This document shows, piece by piece, positions 22,612 to 31,899 of a stretch of DNA of 64,000 bases. The notes under the pieces were generated by a model. The model did no database searches. It saw only the letters and a list, made by a program, of their open reading frames with translations, and was not told where the DNA came from. Position numbers and translations under genes: made by a program. Each line of letters begins with the position of its first letter. The stretch's first letter is position 1. Origin of the DNA: Paraburkholderia haematera (lineage in GTDB: Bacteria > Pseudomonadota > Gammaproteobacteria > Burkholderiales > Burkholderiaceae); NCBI RefSeq assembly GCF_905220975.1, contig NZ_CAJNBK010000019.1, positions 1 to 64,000 of the forward strand, written 5' to 3'.

Positions 22612-24861
22612 TTAGTAGTGCGCGTTAAGTGTCAGGAAGGCGGAGCGGCCGGCTGCGATCGACGCATAGTGCGCCGGATACGCCTGGTCGTAATACGTCC
22701 GGTTGAAGATGTTTTGCACGTTCAGTTGCAGATCGACCTTCTTGTTGATCCGGTACGTCGCCATGCCGTCGAATCGCCAGTACGAGGGCACTGCGCGCAG
22801 ATTCGCCGTGTCGCCGTATACCTGCGACATGTAGAAGGCGCCGCCGCCGATCGTGAACTTCGGCAGCACGTCGTAGTTGGTCCACAGGCTGATGCTGTTC
22901 TTCGGCGTGTTCGGGAACTGGTTGCCGTTATCCGCCGTGTTCTTGCCGTTGTCGCGCAACTGGCTCTTCATATACGTGTAGCCGCCGAACACTTGCCACT
23001 TGTTCGTTAGCTGACCGGCCACGCCGAATTCGAAGCCTTGCACGCGCTTGTTGCCGACCATCGCGTATTCGTTGTTCGGCAGCGTGACGCGGGCGTTGGT
23101 CGTATCGATCTGAAACAGCGCGCCCGTCAGCGAGAGGTGGTTGTTCAGCACATTCCATTTGGTGCCGAGTTCGACGCTGCGGTTCTTTTCCGGGGCGAGC
23201 TGATCCGCGTTCGCACCGACACCGCCACGGCCCGGCGTCAGCGACTGCGTTTCGCTGCCCTGGCCGAGCAGAGCACCGGCCGGCGTCGACGACGTCGCGA
23301 TCGACGCATACACGCTGCCGTTCGACGCCGGTTTGAAGACGAGTCCGAACTGGTAGTTGAACAGCGTGTCGTCGCGCGTGGTGTGCTTGCCGCCGTTGGC
23401 AACCGTGTTGCGGAAGTCTGTCGAGTAATCGTCGACGCGCAAACCAACGTTGGCCTGCCAGCGTTTGGTGAATTCGATCGTATCGAACGCGTACAGCGAT
23501 TTGGTGGTGGTGCGCTGCTCGTTCGGATCGTTCGCTTTGCTAACCGAACCGGCCCATGGATCGTTCGGATTCGGCGACCACAGGCTCGTGCAGTTATAGC
23601 CCGAGGCCGCGCCGATACCCTTGGTTTTGCAGATCGCGCCGGTGGCGGCCGCCACAGTGTACGAATCGTTCACGCTGGTTTCGCGCGACAGTTCGAGGCC
23701 GGTGGTGAAGCTGTGCTTCAGGAAACCGGTCTTGAACTCGCCGAACAGTTCGGTCTGGTTCGCGAGGCTGTAGACGTCGCTGGCGCGCGTATTCGCACGG
23801 CGCCACACCATGCCGTTCACCACATTGCCCTGGCTGTCGTCCGGCTGCGTCCAGATGTAGTCCTGGGTGGACTTCGTATAACGCGTGGTGTTGCGAATCG
23901 TCAGGTTGCTGTTGATGTCGTGTTCGATACGCACCGTGCCGACATCCGAGGTCGTCTTGCGGAAATCGCGGTCGATCAGGCCATAAAAGTTGTGACGGTC
24001 CACATTGGCCGGATAGATCGTGTCGACGTTGGCCGGCTTGTTGGTGGTCGTGTAGTAGTACGGAATGCCGCTGTCGGGCAGGTCGTCGGTCGAGAGGTGG
24101 TAATAGCTCGCGGTGACGCGGGTCGGCGTGCCGATCCCGTAGGTGAACGAGGGTGCGATGCCCCAGCGCTCGTTGTTCACCGCGTCGCGGCCGGGCACGT
24201 CGTTGTTGTGGCTCATCACGTTCAGGCGGAAGGCCGCGTGATCGGCCATTTGCCAATTGCCGTCGGCGGTGAAGCGGCGGTAGCGGTCGGTGCCGAGGCC
24301 CGCACTGCCGTCGGCGGAATTGCCCAGATGCGGCGTCTTGGTGATCAGGTTGATGCTGCCGCCCGCGCCGCCGCGGCCGCCGTAGGCGCCGTCCGAACCC
24401 TTGGTCACTTCCACGCTTTCGATATTGAACACTTCCCGGGTGGTCGCGCCGATGTCGCGCAGGCCGTCGACGAAGGTGCTGCCTTGTGCATCGTAGCCGC
24501 GAATGAACGGCCGGTCGCCGAGCGGATTGCCGCCTTCGCCGGCGCCGAAGGTGATGCCCGGCACCGTGCGCAGCGCTTCGGTCAGCGTCGACGCGCCCGT
24601 GCTTCTGATCAGTTCCTGCGGAATCACGGTCACGGATTTCGGCGTATCGACCAGCGGTGCCGTGAATTTGACCGACGCCGAGTGGTCGGTCTTGAAGCTG
24701 TCGTCCGTCTGGCCTTGCACGGCGATCGGCGCGAGCTGGCTTTCCTTGTCGGGCGGCGCCGTGCCGGGCGTGCCTTGCGCGAGGGCAGGACCTGCCGCCA
24801 ACATGCTGCACAGTGTCGTGCTGATTTTGCCGAGCTTCGGTTCGTCGGACCGCAACTTCAT
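22612..24861 (-). CDS. fiu: TonB-dependent catecholate siderophore receptor, Fiu-like
   Basis: A 749-aa outer-membrane receptor for ferric catecholates. A signal peptide ends at A-L-A-Q. The plug domain carries P-K-S-V-T-V-I-P-Q-E-L-I and the I-R-G-Y-D motif, and the 22-strand barrel ends with N-A-H-Y, close to the usual aromatic terminus. A GGGGA ribosome binding site precedes the ATG. A Fur-like palindrome lies 115 bases upstream. It heads the operon fiu-SEL1-piuC, whose genes are separated by 10 and -4 bases. Ligand specificity is inferred from the operon. Confidence 0.9.
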   Translation of the reverse strand: MKLRSDEPKLGKISTTLCSMLAAGPALAQGTPGTAPPDKESQLAPIAVQGQTDDSFKTDHSASVKFTAPLVDTPKSVTVIPQELIRSTGASTLTEALRTVPGITFGAGEGGNPLGDRPFIRGYDAQGSTFVDGLRDIGATTREVFNIESVEVTKGSDGAYGGRGGAGGSINLITKTPHLGNSADGSAGLGTDRYRRFTADGNWQMADHAAFRLNVMSHNNDVPGRDAVNNERWGIAPSFTYGIGTPTRVTASYYHLSTDDLPDSGIPYYYTTTNKPANVDTIYPANVDRHNFYGLIDRDFRKTTSDVGTVRIEHDINSNLTIRNTTRYTKSTQDYIWTQPDDSQGNVVNGMVWRRANTRASDVYSLANQTELFGEFKTGFLKHSFTTGLELSRETSVNDSYTVAAATGAICKTKGIGAASGYNCTSLWSPNPNDPWAGSVSKANDPNEQRTTTKSLYAFDTIEFTKRWQANVGLRVDDYSTDFRNTVANGGKHTTRDDTLFNYQFGLVFKPASNGSVYASIATSSTPAGALLGQGSETQSLTPGRGGVGANADQLAPEKNRSVELGTKWNVLNNHLSLTGALFQIDTTNARVTLPNNEYAMVGNKRVQGFEFGVAGQLTNKWQVFGGYTYMKSQLRDNGKNTADNGNQFPNTPKNSISLWTNYDVLPKFTIGGGAFYMSQVYGDTANLRAVPSYWRFDGMATYRINKKVDLQLNVQNIFNRTYYDQAYPAHYASIAAGRSAFLTLNAHY

Positions 24862-25185
24862 TTTTATCCCCGTCGTTGAGTGCTGACGACCGGGCGAACA
24901 ATGCGTTCCTTACCCGGACGTTCCATGTTTATTACAAAGTGTTTGCGGGGTGCATTCTATGCAATTCGCTTGTAATTGAGAAGCGTTCTCAACAAAAATT
25001 TCGGCGCATGGGGTTGCGCGTGTGAGCCATTGCATGGAATTGGTGGATTGATCGACGAGGATGGATGGAATAGCCGTGAGTTTGACGGCTTCCTGCGGAC
25101 AGGGTGATGACTTGCCGTCAGTCGCGTGAGCGGCTTTTGTAGCGTGTGCCTCGCGACTTCCGATGAAGGACGGCCGCTCGGTTTC
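24862..25185. promoter_or_regulatory. fiu upstream region with Fur-like palindrome
   Basis: TTGAGAAGCGTTCTCAA at 24976-24992 is a perfect 7-bp inverted repeat around GCG and resembles Fur sites of Burkholderiaceae (GAGAA/TTCTC core). It lies 115 bases before fiu. The remainder up to the LysR stop at 25186 shows no gene. Confidence 0.6.
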
Positions 25186-26097
25186 TTACTGTGCCGCGAG
25201 TTCGGCCAGCGTGTCCCGCAGCCACACGAGCGCCGGATCGGCCTGATTGCGCGGATGCCACCCCGCGTACAACGTGAAGCCGCGCGCGTCGAACGGCAGC
25301 GCAAAGGTGTCGAGCCGATCGGTGTAGCGTGCCGCGAAGCGCGATGGCAGCGTCGAAACATAGTCGGTTTTCGAGAGCAACTCCGGCACCAGCGTGAAGT
25401 GCTGGACCGACAGCGCGACGCGCCGCTCGCGGCCGAGTTCGTCGAGATGCTCGTCCATGTAGCCGTGAAAGCTGCCACCGCTGGTCGACACCAGGACGTG
25501 ATCGAGCGCGCAGTAGGTATCGAGATCGAGCGGGGCGGAGCCGCGTGGATGGCCCTTGCGCTGCACGAACACAAAATGTTCGTCGTACAGCTTGCGGGCT
25601 TTCATCGACGGCGGAATCATCCGGTCGGAACCGAGCAGCAGGTCGATCTCGCCGCTTTCGAGCCGTGACGCGGCGGTGGGCTGATCGCCGATCACGAACG
25701 CCACGCGCACACCCGGCCCCGCCAAAGCCGGCAAGCGCTCCATCAGGCGCATGCCGAGCACCGCAGTGGCGTTGTCGTGGGCGGCGATCACGAAGCGCCG
25801 CGTGTCGGCGAATGGATCGAAGGCAGGCTGGTGGCGCACCACCGCTTCGAGATTCTTCAACGCGGCATGCAGCGGCTCCATTAATTCCAGCGCCCGGGCC
25901 GTGCGCGTCATGCCACGGCCGGTTTCGGCGGGCAGCAGCAACGGATCGCCGAAGATCTGCCGCAAGCGCGCGAGTTGCGTGGAGACAGCCGGTTGCGTCA
26001 GATGCAGCCGCTCGGCCGCACGCGTGACGTTCGACTCGGCGAGCAGCGCGTCGAGCGAAACCAGCAGATTCAAATCGATGCCGCGTAGATCAATCAT
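25186..26097 (-). CDS. LysR-family regulator
   Basis: A 303-aa regulator. The winged HTH has R-A-A-E-R-L-H-L-T-Q-P-A-V-S-T-Q-L-A-R-L, followed by a periplasmic-binding-like effector domain. L-N-L-L-V-S-L-D-A-L and the overall pattern are of the NodD/NahR-like LysR subgroup. An in-frame ATG five codons upstream (26112) is an alternative start. It is divergent from the oxidoreductase gene with a 90-bp gap and probably controls it; the inducer is unknown. Confidence 0.88.
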   Translation of the reverse strand: MIDLRGIDLNLLVSLDALLAESNVTRAAERLHLTQPAVSTQLARLRQIFGDPLLLPAETGRGMTRTARALELMEPLHAALKNLEAVVRHQPAFDPFADTRRFVIAAHDNATAVLGMRLMERLPALAGPGVRVAFVIGDQPTAASRLESGEIDLLLGSDRMIPPSMKARKLYDEHFVFVQRKGHPRGSAPLDLDTYCALDHVLVSTSGGSFHGYMDEHLDELGRERRVALSVQHFTLVPELLSKTDYVSTLPSRFAARYTDRLDTFALPFDARGFTLYAGWHPRNQADPALVWLRDTLAELAAQ

Positions 26098-26187
26098 GTT
26101 GATAGGTCGCATATAAGCAATTGATTTCTAGAATACGTGCCGCGCTTCTATAGTTCAACCACCGAAACGAACGGAAGGAACTTCAAC

Positions 26188-27276
26188 ATGAAAGCCTGGA
26201 TGCTCGATGAACCCGGCAAACCGCTGGCCCTGCGCGACGCGACACAACCGCAACCGCGCCGGAATGCCGTGCTGGTGCGGATGGAGGCGGTGCCGTTGCT
26301 CAGTTACACGCGTGACTATGTCGAAGGGAAGTTGCCGTACGCGTATCCGCCGGGACCGTTTTCGCCCGGCACCAATGGGGTTGGCCGGATCGTCGCGGTC
26401 GGCGAGGGCGTGGTGGCGTTTCGCGCCGGTCAGCGGGTAGCGGTGAATCCGTACTGGATCGCCGACGAAACGGTGCGTGAGCCCGCGCAGGCGCTGTTAG
26501 GGCTCACCGCCATCAGCGCCGACAGCGGTTCGCTGCTGGCTGAGTTTCCGCACGGGACGTTGCGCGAAGTGGCCGAATTTCCGGCATCGACGCTGATTGC
26601 GCTAAACGGCCTGGACGAGATCGACGCCGCACGTCTCGCAGTGCTGGGCAAATTCTCAGTGCCGTTCGGTGGTCTGCGACGCGGCCGTCTGTCAGCGGGC
26701 GAAACGGTGGCGGTCAACGGCGCAAGCGGTTACTTCGGCTCCGCAGCGGTGCTTGCGGCGCTGGCCCTCGGCGCGAGCAAGGTCGTCGCGCTCGGCCGGC
26801 GCGTGGAGCCGCTGCAAGCATTGGTCGAGCAAGGCCGCGGGCGTGTGGTTTCCGTTGTGTTGACTGGCGATGCCGCGCAAGACACGGCGGCGATTCGCAC
26901 TGCTAGCGGTGGCGGCGTGGACCTTGCCTTCGACATGGTCGGGCAGGCCACCGACGCGAACGCAACCCTCGCCGCATTGCGCAGCCTGCGCTGCGGCGGG
27001 CGGCTTGTGCTGATGGGCAGCATGCAAGTGGACTTGCCTATTACGTACAGAGAGATGCTGCTGAACAACTGGGAATTGATTGGCCACTTCATGTACACGC
27101 GCGCTGACTATCTCGCGTTGGTTTCGCTCGTCACGTCCGGGCAGATTCGGCTCGAGGCGGTCGAGTTGAAGTCCTATCCGTTTGCCGAACTGGAGGCGGC
27201 AATCGACGCCGCCGGCCGTATGTCGGGTCTGCAATGCACGGTGGTGGAGAGCACGTCGCCGCAAGCGTGGGATTGA
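26188..27276 (+). CDS. Medium-chain alcohol dehydrogenase/quinone-oxidoreductase-like protein
   Basis: A 362-aa MDR-superfamily protein. The N-terminal GroES-like domain lacks the catalytic and structural zinc Cys residues, indicating a zinc-independent reductase. The Rossmann motif is A-V-N-G-A-S-G-Y-F-G-S-A-A-V; a variant of A-x-x-G-x-x-G and compatible with NAD(P)H. GGAAGGA lies upstream of the chosen ATG, 17 codons into the longest frame. The substrate is not deducible; the divergent LysR gene suggests substrate induction. Confidence 0.82.
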   Translation: MKAWMLDEPGKPLALRDATQPQPRRNAVLVRMEAVPLLSYTRDYVEGKLPYAYPPGPFSPGTNGVGRIVAVGEGVVAFRAGQRVAVNPYWIADETVREPAQALLGLTAISADSGSLLAEFPHGTLREVAEFPASTLIALNGLDEIDAARLAVLGKFSVPFGGLRRGRLSAGETVAVNGASGYFGSAAVLAALALGASKVVALGRRVEPLQALVEQGRGRVVSVVLTGDAAQDTAAIRTASGGGVDLAFDMVGQATDANATLAALRSLRCGGRLVLMGSMQVDLPITYREMLLNNWELIGHFMYTRADYLALVSLVTSGQIRLEAVELKSYPFAELEAAIDAAGRMSGLQCTVVESTSPQAWD

Positions 27277-27292
27277 GCGCCGCGTTGCGCCA

Positions 27293-28756
27293 TCAGTCGT
27301 GCTTTCGCTCCGGATAGCGAAGGCGCGAATGATGGCGGCCGTAGATCCCGTAGACGATGAGCCCGATCACGAGCCAGACGAAGAGCCGTAACCACGTGAC
27401 GAGCGGCAGTCCGGCCATCAGCAGCAGGCAAAACAGAATCCCGAGGATCGGGATCACCGGCACGCCCGGCGCGCGGAACGGCCTCGAGGCGTCTGCGTCG
27501 CTGCGGCGTAGATAGATCACAGCGCCGCAGACGAGAATGAATGCGAACAGGGTGCCAATGCTGACCATTTCGCCTAACACGTTGATCGGCGTGAACGCCG
27601 CCACCACGGCGACGATGGCGCCGATCATCATCTGACTCAGATGGGGTGTTTGCAGACGCGGGTGGACTCGCGCGAACAGGTGCGGCAGCAGGCCATCTTG
27701 TGACATCGTGAAGAAGATACGGCTCTGGCCATACAGCAGCACGAGTATCACGGTCGTCAGGCCGGTCAGCGCGCCGATCTTGATGAGCACGGAAAACCAG
27801 GTGACGCCGATCGCGTCGACACCTTTCGCGATCGGATCCGGGACGTTGAGTTCGGTATACGGAACGAGTCCTGTCAGCACGCCGGCGACCGCAATGTAGA
27901 GCAGCGTGCAGATCACGAGCGAGCCCAGAATGCCGATCGGCATGTCGATCTGCGGCTTGCGTGCCTCCTGGGCCGCGGTGGACACCGCATCGAAGCCGAT
28001 GAAAGCGAAGAAGACGACGGCCGATCCGCGGAGAATGCCGCTCGCGCCGAAATTGCCGAATTCGCCGGTATTCTGCGGAATGAATGGATGCCAGTTGGCC
28101 GGATGCACAAAGAAGGCGCCGATGACGATGAACGCCAACACCACGGTCAGTTTGATCGCCACCATGATGTTATTGAGCCGCGCCGACTCCTTGGTGCCGA
28201 GCACGAGCAGGGTAGTCAGCACGGCGATAATGAACACCGCTGGCAAATTGACGACGCCAGCCACCGTGCTGCCATCGGCGAGCGTCACTGTCGTGCCGGG
28301 CGCAGCCGCCATGGTGGGCGGAATGTTGATCCCGACGTTGTGCAGGAGGCTCACGATATAGCCGGACCAGCCGACCGCAACGGTCGCCGCGCCCATCGCA
28401 TACTCGAGGATCAGATCCCAGCCGATGATCCACGCGAATAGTTCGCCGAGCGTGGCATAGGTATAGGTATAGCTGCTGCCGCAGACCGGCAGCATGGCCG
28501 CCAGTTCGGAATAGCAGAGCCCGACAAAGGCGCAGGCAATCCCGCCGAGGACAAACGAAAGAATGATGCTCGGCCCCGCATAGTGCGCCGCGGCCGTGCC
28601 CGTCAGAACAAAGATGCCGGCGCCGATGATCGCGCCGATACCCATCGCCGTAATGCTGAGTGCGCCCAGTGACTTCGACAACTGGCGTTCACCGCCCTCC
28701 GCGCTTGCGACAATATCCGCGACGGATTTGCGCGCCATATAACTCGTGTCAGCCAT
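27293..28756 (-). CDS. APC-superfamily amino acid permease
   Basis: An inner-membrane transporter of 487 aa with about 12 predicted helices. The first has G-A-I-I-G-A-G-I-F-V-L-T-G, the substrate-binding G-x-G-I-F loop of the cationic amino acid transporter subfamily. F-F-A-F-I-G-F-D-A-V-S-T is the conserved TM6 segment. The start is set at the MADTSYMARK Met, with AGGAC upstream. Substrate specificity is unknown. It is monocistronic and convergent with the oxidoreductase gene. Confidence 0.88.
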   Translation of the reverse strand: MADTSYMARKSVADIVASAEGGERQLSKSLGALSITAMGIGAIIGAGIFVLTGTAAAHYAGPSIILSFVLGGIACAFVGLCYSELAAMLPVCGSSYTYTYATLGELFAWIIGWDLILEYAMGAATVAVGWSGYIVSLLHNVGINIPPTMAAAPGTTVTLADGSTVAGVVNLPAVFIIAVLTTLLVLGTKESARLNNIMVAIKLTVVLAFIVIGAFFVHPANWHPFIPQNTGEFGNFGASGILRGSAVVFFAFIGFDAVSTAAQEARKPQIDMPIGILGSLVICTLLYIAVAGVLTGLVPYTELNVPDPIAKGVDAIGVTWFSVLIKIGALTGLTTVILVLLYGQSRIFFTMSQDGLLPHLFARVHPRLQTPHLSQMMIGAIVAVVAAFTPINVLGEMVSIGTLFAFILVCGAVIYLRRSDADASRPFRAPGVPVIPILGILFCLLLMAGLPLVTWLRLFVWLVIGLIVYGIYGRHHSRLRYPERKHD

Positions 28757-28996
28757 GATGAGTCGTCCTGTTCGTATATGGGTGAATCCGGGATCGAATC
28801 GATCCGTGACGCACTGCAATAAGCGACTTCTTTAAAGGCGACTGACACTGTTGATGTTGCGGTTGAGGAGAGAACTGACGAATCCAGTCTAGTCCGGATT
28901 CAATCGAGTGTGTACTGAAGATGGAGGTTGCGGTTGCCAAAGCGGCCTTGCGGGGGAGTCGATCCGCAAGGCTGCCTTTCGATTATCGAATCCCGA

Positions 28997-30289
28997 TCAA
29001 TCGATGCCGTGAAACACGGCGTCGTCCGGACCGAGATAAACCGGCGGGCGCCACGCGGCGTCGCGCATCGAATGCTGGACCAGCTTTTCGACACCCAGCA
29101 GCACCGCGAAAATGGCCATCCGCACCGGGATGCCGTTATCGGTTTGCCGGAAAATCGCGAGGCGCGAATCGTGGTTCAGGTCGACGCTCAGATCGTTCGC
29201 GCCCGGCCGGCTGTCGCGCGGAAGCGGATGCATGATCAGCGTATCGGCGCCGCACACGCTGTCCATCAGCGCCTGATTGATCTGGAAATCCGGCGTATAG
29301 CCTTCGAAGGATTCGTCGGTGAAGCGCTCTTTCTGGATGCGTGTGGCGTACACCACGTCCGCGCCGCGCAGCCCGGCGGTCAGATCGTGAGTCTGCTCGA
29401 TCACGTGATCGTTGCGCGAAATTTGCTCGATGATGTAGCTCGGCATTTCGAGCATGGGCGGCGAGATCAGTGTGAACTTGATGCCGCGATACAGCGCCAG
29501 CAGCTTGACCAGCGAATGCACCGTGCGGCCATATTTCAGATCGCCGACCAGCGCGATATGCGCACCGTCGACGATCTTGCCCAGCCGCGAGAACTCGCGC
29601 TGGATCGTGTACAGGTCAAGCAGCGCCTGGCTCGGATGCTCGCCCGGACCGTCGCCGCCGTTAATCACCGGCACGTTGGTGGCGCGCGCGAATTCGGCCA
29701 CCGAGCCTTGCTCCGGATGGCGGATCACCAGCGCATCCACATAGCCGCTCATCACGCGGCTGGTGTCGTAGATCGACTCGCCCTTGGCCATCGACGAAAA
29801 CGTGAAGCCGGTGGTGTCGCACACCGAGCCGCCGAGCCGGCAGAATGCCGCGCCGAAGCTCACGCGGGTCCGCGTGCTGGCCTCGAAAAACAGATTGCCG
29901 AGCACCGCGCCTTCGAGCACGCGGGAGATTTTCCGGCGCCGCGCGATCGGCTGCATGATGTCGGCGACGCGAAACAGCGCCTCGACCGAGTCGCGCGAGA
30001 ACTGATCGACCGACAGTAGTTGCGGCTTGCCCTCGAACAGCATCTGGCTCGCCAGCGACTGTGAATCTACGCTTTGCGTATAGTTTTCGCCCGGCTCGCC
30101 ATGCACCACGATTTCCGACACGAAACGCTCCACGATCTCCGGCATGGCCCGCGATTCCTGCGAATCGTCCGGCAGCAGCCATGTGTCGAGCGCGCGGCGC
30201 GATACGCCGATGCGGTTCGCGAACGTGTCGCGGGTCATGTTCAGGCGACGCATCGCGTCGCGTAGGAAGGCTTGTTGCGGGACGCTCAT
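28997..30289 (-). CDS. pyrB: Aspartate carbamoyltransferase with N-terminal HTH-like domain
   Basis: Condenses carbamoyl phosphate and aspartate in pyrimidine synthesis. The ATCase domain (about residues 95-420) has F-F-E-A-S-T-R-T-R-V-S-F (carbamoyl-phosphate loop), G-E-H-P-S-Q-A-L-L-D and M-H-P-L-P-R. Residues 1-60 look like an XRE-type helix-turn-helix: D-A-M-R-R-L-N-M-T-R-D-T-F-A-N-R-I-G, then S-R-R-A-L-D-T-W. At 430 aa it is about 120 residues longer than a plain PyrB. No pyrC, pyrI or pyrR lies beside it. It may be a specialised second ATCase or a DNA-binding one. Confidence 0.85.
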   Translation of the reverse strand: MSVPQQAFLRDAMRRLNMTRDTFANRIGVSRRALDTWLLPDDSQESRAMPEIVERFVSEIVVHGEPGENYTQSVDSQSLASQMLFEGKPQLLSVDQFSRDSVEALFRVADIMQPIARRRKISRVLEGAVLGNLFFEASTRTRVSFGAAFCRLGGSVCDTTGFTFSSMAKGESIYDTSRVMSGYVDALVIRHPEQGSVAEFARATNVPVINGGDGPGEHPSQALLDLYTIQREFSRLGKIVDGAHIALVGDLKYGRTVHSLVKLLALYRGIKFTLISPPMLEMPSYIIEQISRNDHVIEQTHDLTAGLRGADVVYATRIQKERFTDESFEGYTPDFQINQALMDSVCGADTLIMHPLPRDSRPGANDLSVDLNHDSRLAIFRQTDNGIPVRMAIFAVLLGVEKLVQHSMRDAAWRPPVYLGPDDAVFHGID

Positions 30290-30711
30290 GCGGGCACCTG
30301 TCGGGAATGGGTTACGAACCGGATATGTACGCGGTGCGTATATTAGTTTCCCTGTCGCAGAAGTCAAGCAATTTTGCTAGTTCGGCAAACCCCCAACCCC
30401 CAACCGGTTTGCCAGCCCGCTTTGCAAATTCGGGCCGGTCGCGGTTACACTGCGTTTCATGCATCCCGGCCAAACGCTCCGACTCCGTCCGTCAACCACC
30501 GCACGTCTCGCTTTTGCGAGCGTCGTGGCTGCACGCGCGGGTTTCCCGAGCGTTAGCGCCAAAGCCAAAAAACAGCCGCTCATCTGACCGGAGCTGCTGT
30601 TCCGTCAGATGTTGCGACGGAACAGCCGGTCAACGCCCCCCGCGGCATTCCCTGTTTTTCCTCCCTCGCACCGCTGATCGGAATCGATACGGTCGTCATC
30701 GAGGTAAAAAC
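30290..30711. promoter_or_regulatory. Divergent promoter region of pyrB-like and dapA-like genes
   Basis: About 420 bases with no credible gene. GCTGTTCCGTC (30596-30606) and GACGGAACAGC (30616-30626) form an 11-bp perfect hairpin around 90 bases upstream of the DapA-family start; without a T-run it is more likely an operator or leader structure than a terminator. Confidence 0.4.
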
Positions 30712-31626
30712 ATGTCTAGTTTTTCGGGTATCTGGGTTCCGCTCATTACGCCATTCGCTAACGGCGAGGTGGATCACGCCGCGCTGCGCGCGCTGGTCCG
30801 CCGTTATGCCGACGCGGGCATTGCCGGGCTGGTCGCACTCGGCACGACCGGCGAGCCGGCCGCGCTAGACGACGCCGAACAGGACGCCGTGCTGGCGACG
30901 ATTCTCGACGCAGCGCAAGCCGCCGCCCACAGCGCAGATGCATCCGCGTTGCCGGTGCTGGTCGGCGTGTCGGGCAATCACACGGCGAGCATGCGAGCGC
31001 GCGTCGAGCAACTGAACGCACTGCCGATCGCTGGGGTGCTGATGGCCGCGCCGTACTACATCCGGCCTTCGCAAGCGGGCATCGTCGGGCATTTCATGGC
31101 GCTTGCCGATGCGAGCGACAAGCCTGTCGTGCTGTACGACATTCCCTATCGAACCGGTGTGCGGCTCGAACTCGACACGCTGCTGACGCTTGCCGCGCAT
31201 CCACGAATCCAGGCGGTGAAAGATTGCGCCGGATCGCTCGACACCACGCTCGCGCTGATTCGCGACGGCCGCTTGCAGGTGCTGACCGGTGAGGACATCA
31301 ATATTTTCAACACCTTGTGTCTGGGTGGGAGCGGCGCGATCGCGGCTTCGGCGCATCTGCGGCCCGAACGGTTCGTCGCGTTGTATCGAGCGTTGTCAGC
31401 GGGCCGGCTCGACGAAGGACGGCGGATTTTTCATGAGCTCGTGCCACTGATCCAGGCGCTGTTCGCCGAACCGAATCCGGCGCCGGTGAAGGCCCTGCTC
31501 GCCGCGCAAGGCCTGATACGCGACGAGTTGCGCATGCCGATGACGCGTGCCGGCGATGCGCTGGTCGCGCGGCTCAGGGAGATGGAAGGGCTTGATCGGC
31601 GAGAGTCGCACGCGGCGGCAGGATGA
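30712..31626 (+). CDS. dapA: Dihydrodipicolinate synthase/N-acetylneuraminate lyase family protein
   Basis: A 304-aa cytosolic class I aldolase. G-T-T-G-E-P-A-A-L-D is the pyruvate-binding loop; Y-D-I-P-Y-R-T-G has the catalytic Tyr and V-K-D-C-A-G the Schiff-base Lys. The start is the ATG preceded by GAGG, although the frame is open 650 bases further upstream. Dihydrodipicolinate synthase is the default call, but paralogues of this family act on other substrates, and no other lysine gene is adjacent. Confidence 0.82.
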   Translation: MSSFSGIWVPLITPFANGEVDHAALRALVRRYADAGIAGLVALGTTGEPAALDDAEQDAVLATILDAAQAAAHSADASALPVLVGVSGNHTASMRARVEQLNALPIAGVLMAAPYYIRPSQAGIVGHFMALADASDKPVVLYDIPYRTGVRLELDTLLTLAAHPRIQAVKDCAGSLDTTLALIRDGRLQVLTGEDINIFNTLCLGGSGAIAASAHLRPERFVALYRALSAGRLDEGRRIFHELVPLIQALFAEPNPAPVKALLAAQGLIRDELRMPMTRAGDALVARLREMEGLDRRESHAAAG

Positions 31627-31899
31627 ACTTGAGTGCGGATTCGCGCGCTGCCATTTGTATTTGAGATGATGGTTCGTGATGCCAGGCGATAATCGGCGCC
31701 CTTTGTCCATTATCGCCGCCGGTATTTTCTCCGGTCGATGCCGCATGCAGTTAGTCCTATCCGCCGATCCCCAGTCCCGCTTCAGCACGCTCAGCACGCT
31801 TATGCTGGGCTCGTTCAACACGCGGCACACGCTGAATGTACGTAGTGCCGCCCGTGCCCAACCACGCACCTGCCGCATAGCCCGCGCCGGGAGCCGCTG

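Noticed and set aside
30061..30711. N-terminal extension of the DapA-family ORF
   Set aside because: The extra ~217 residues are not like any known protein, overlap the pyrB-like gene, and the internal ATG at 30712 has its own ribosome binding site and the family start.
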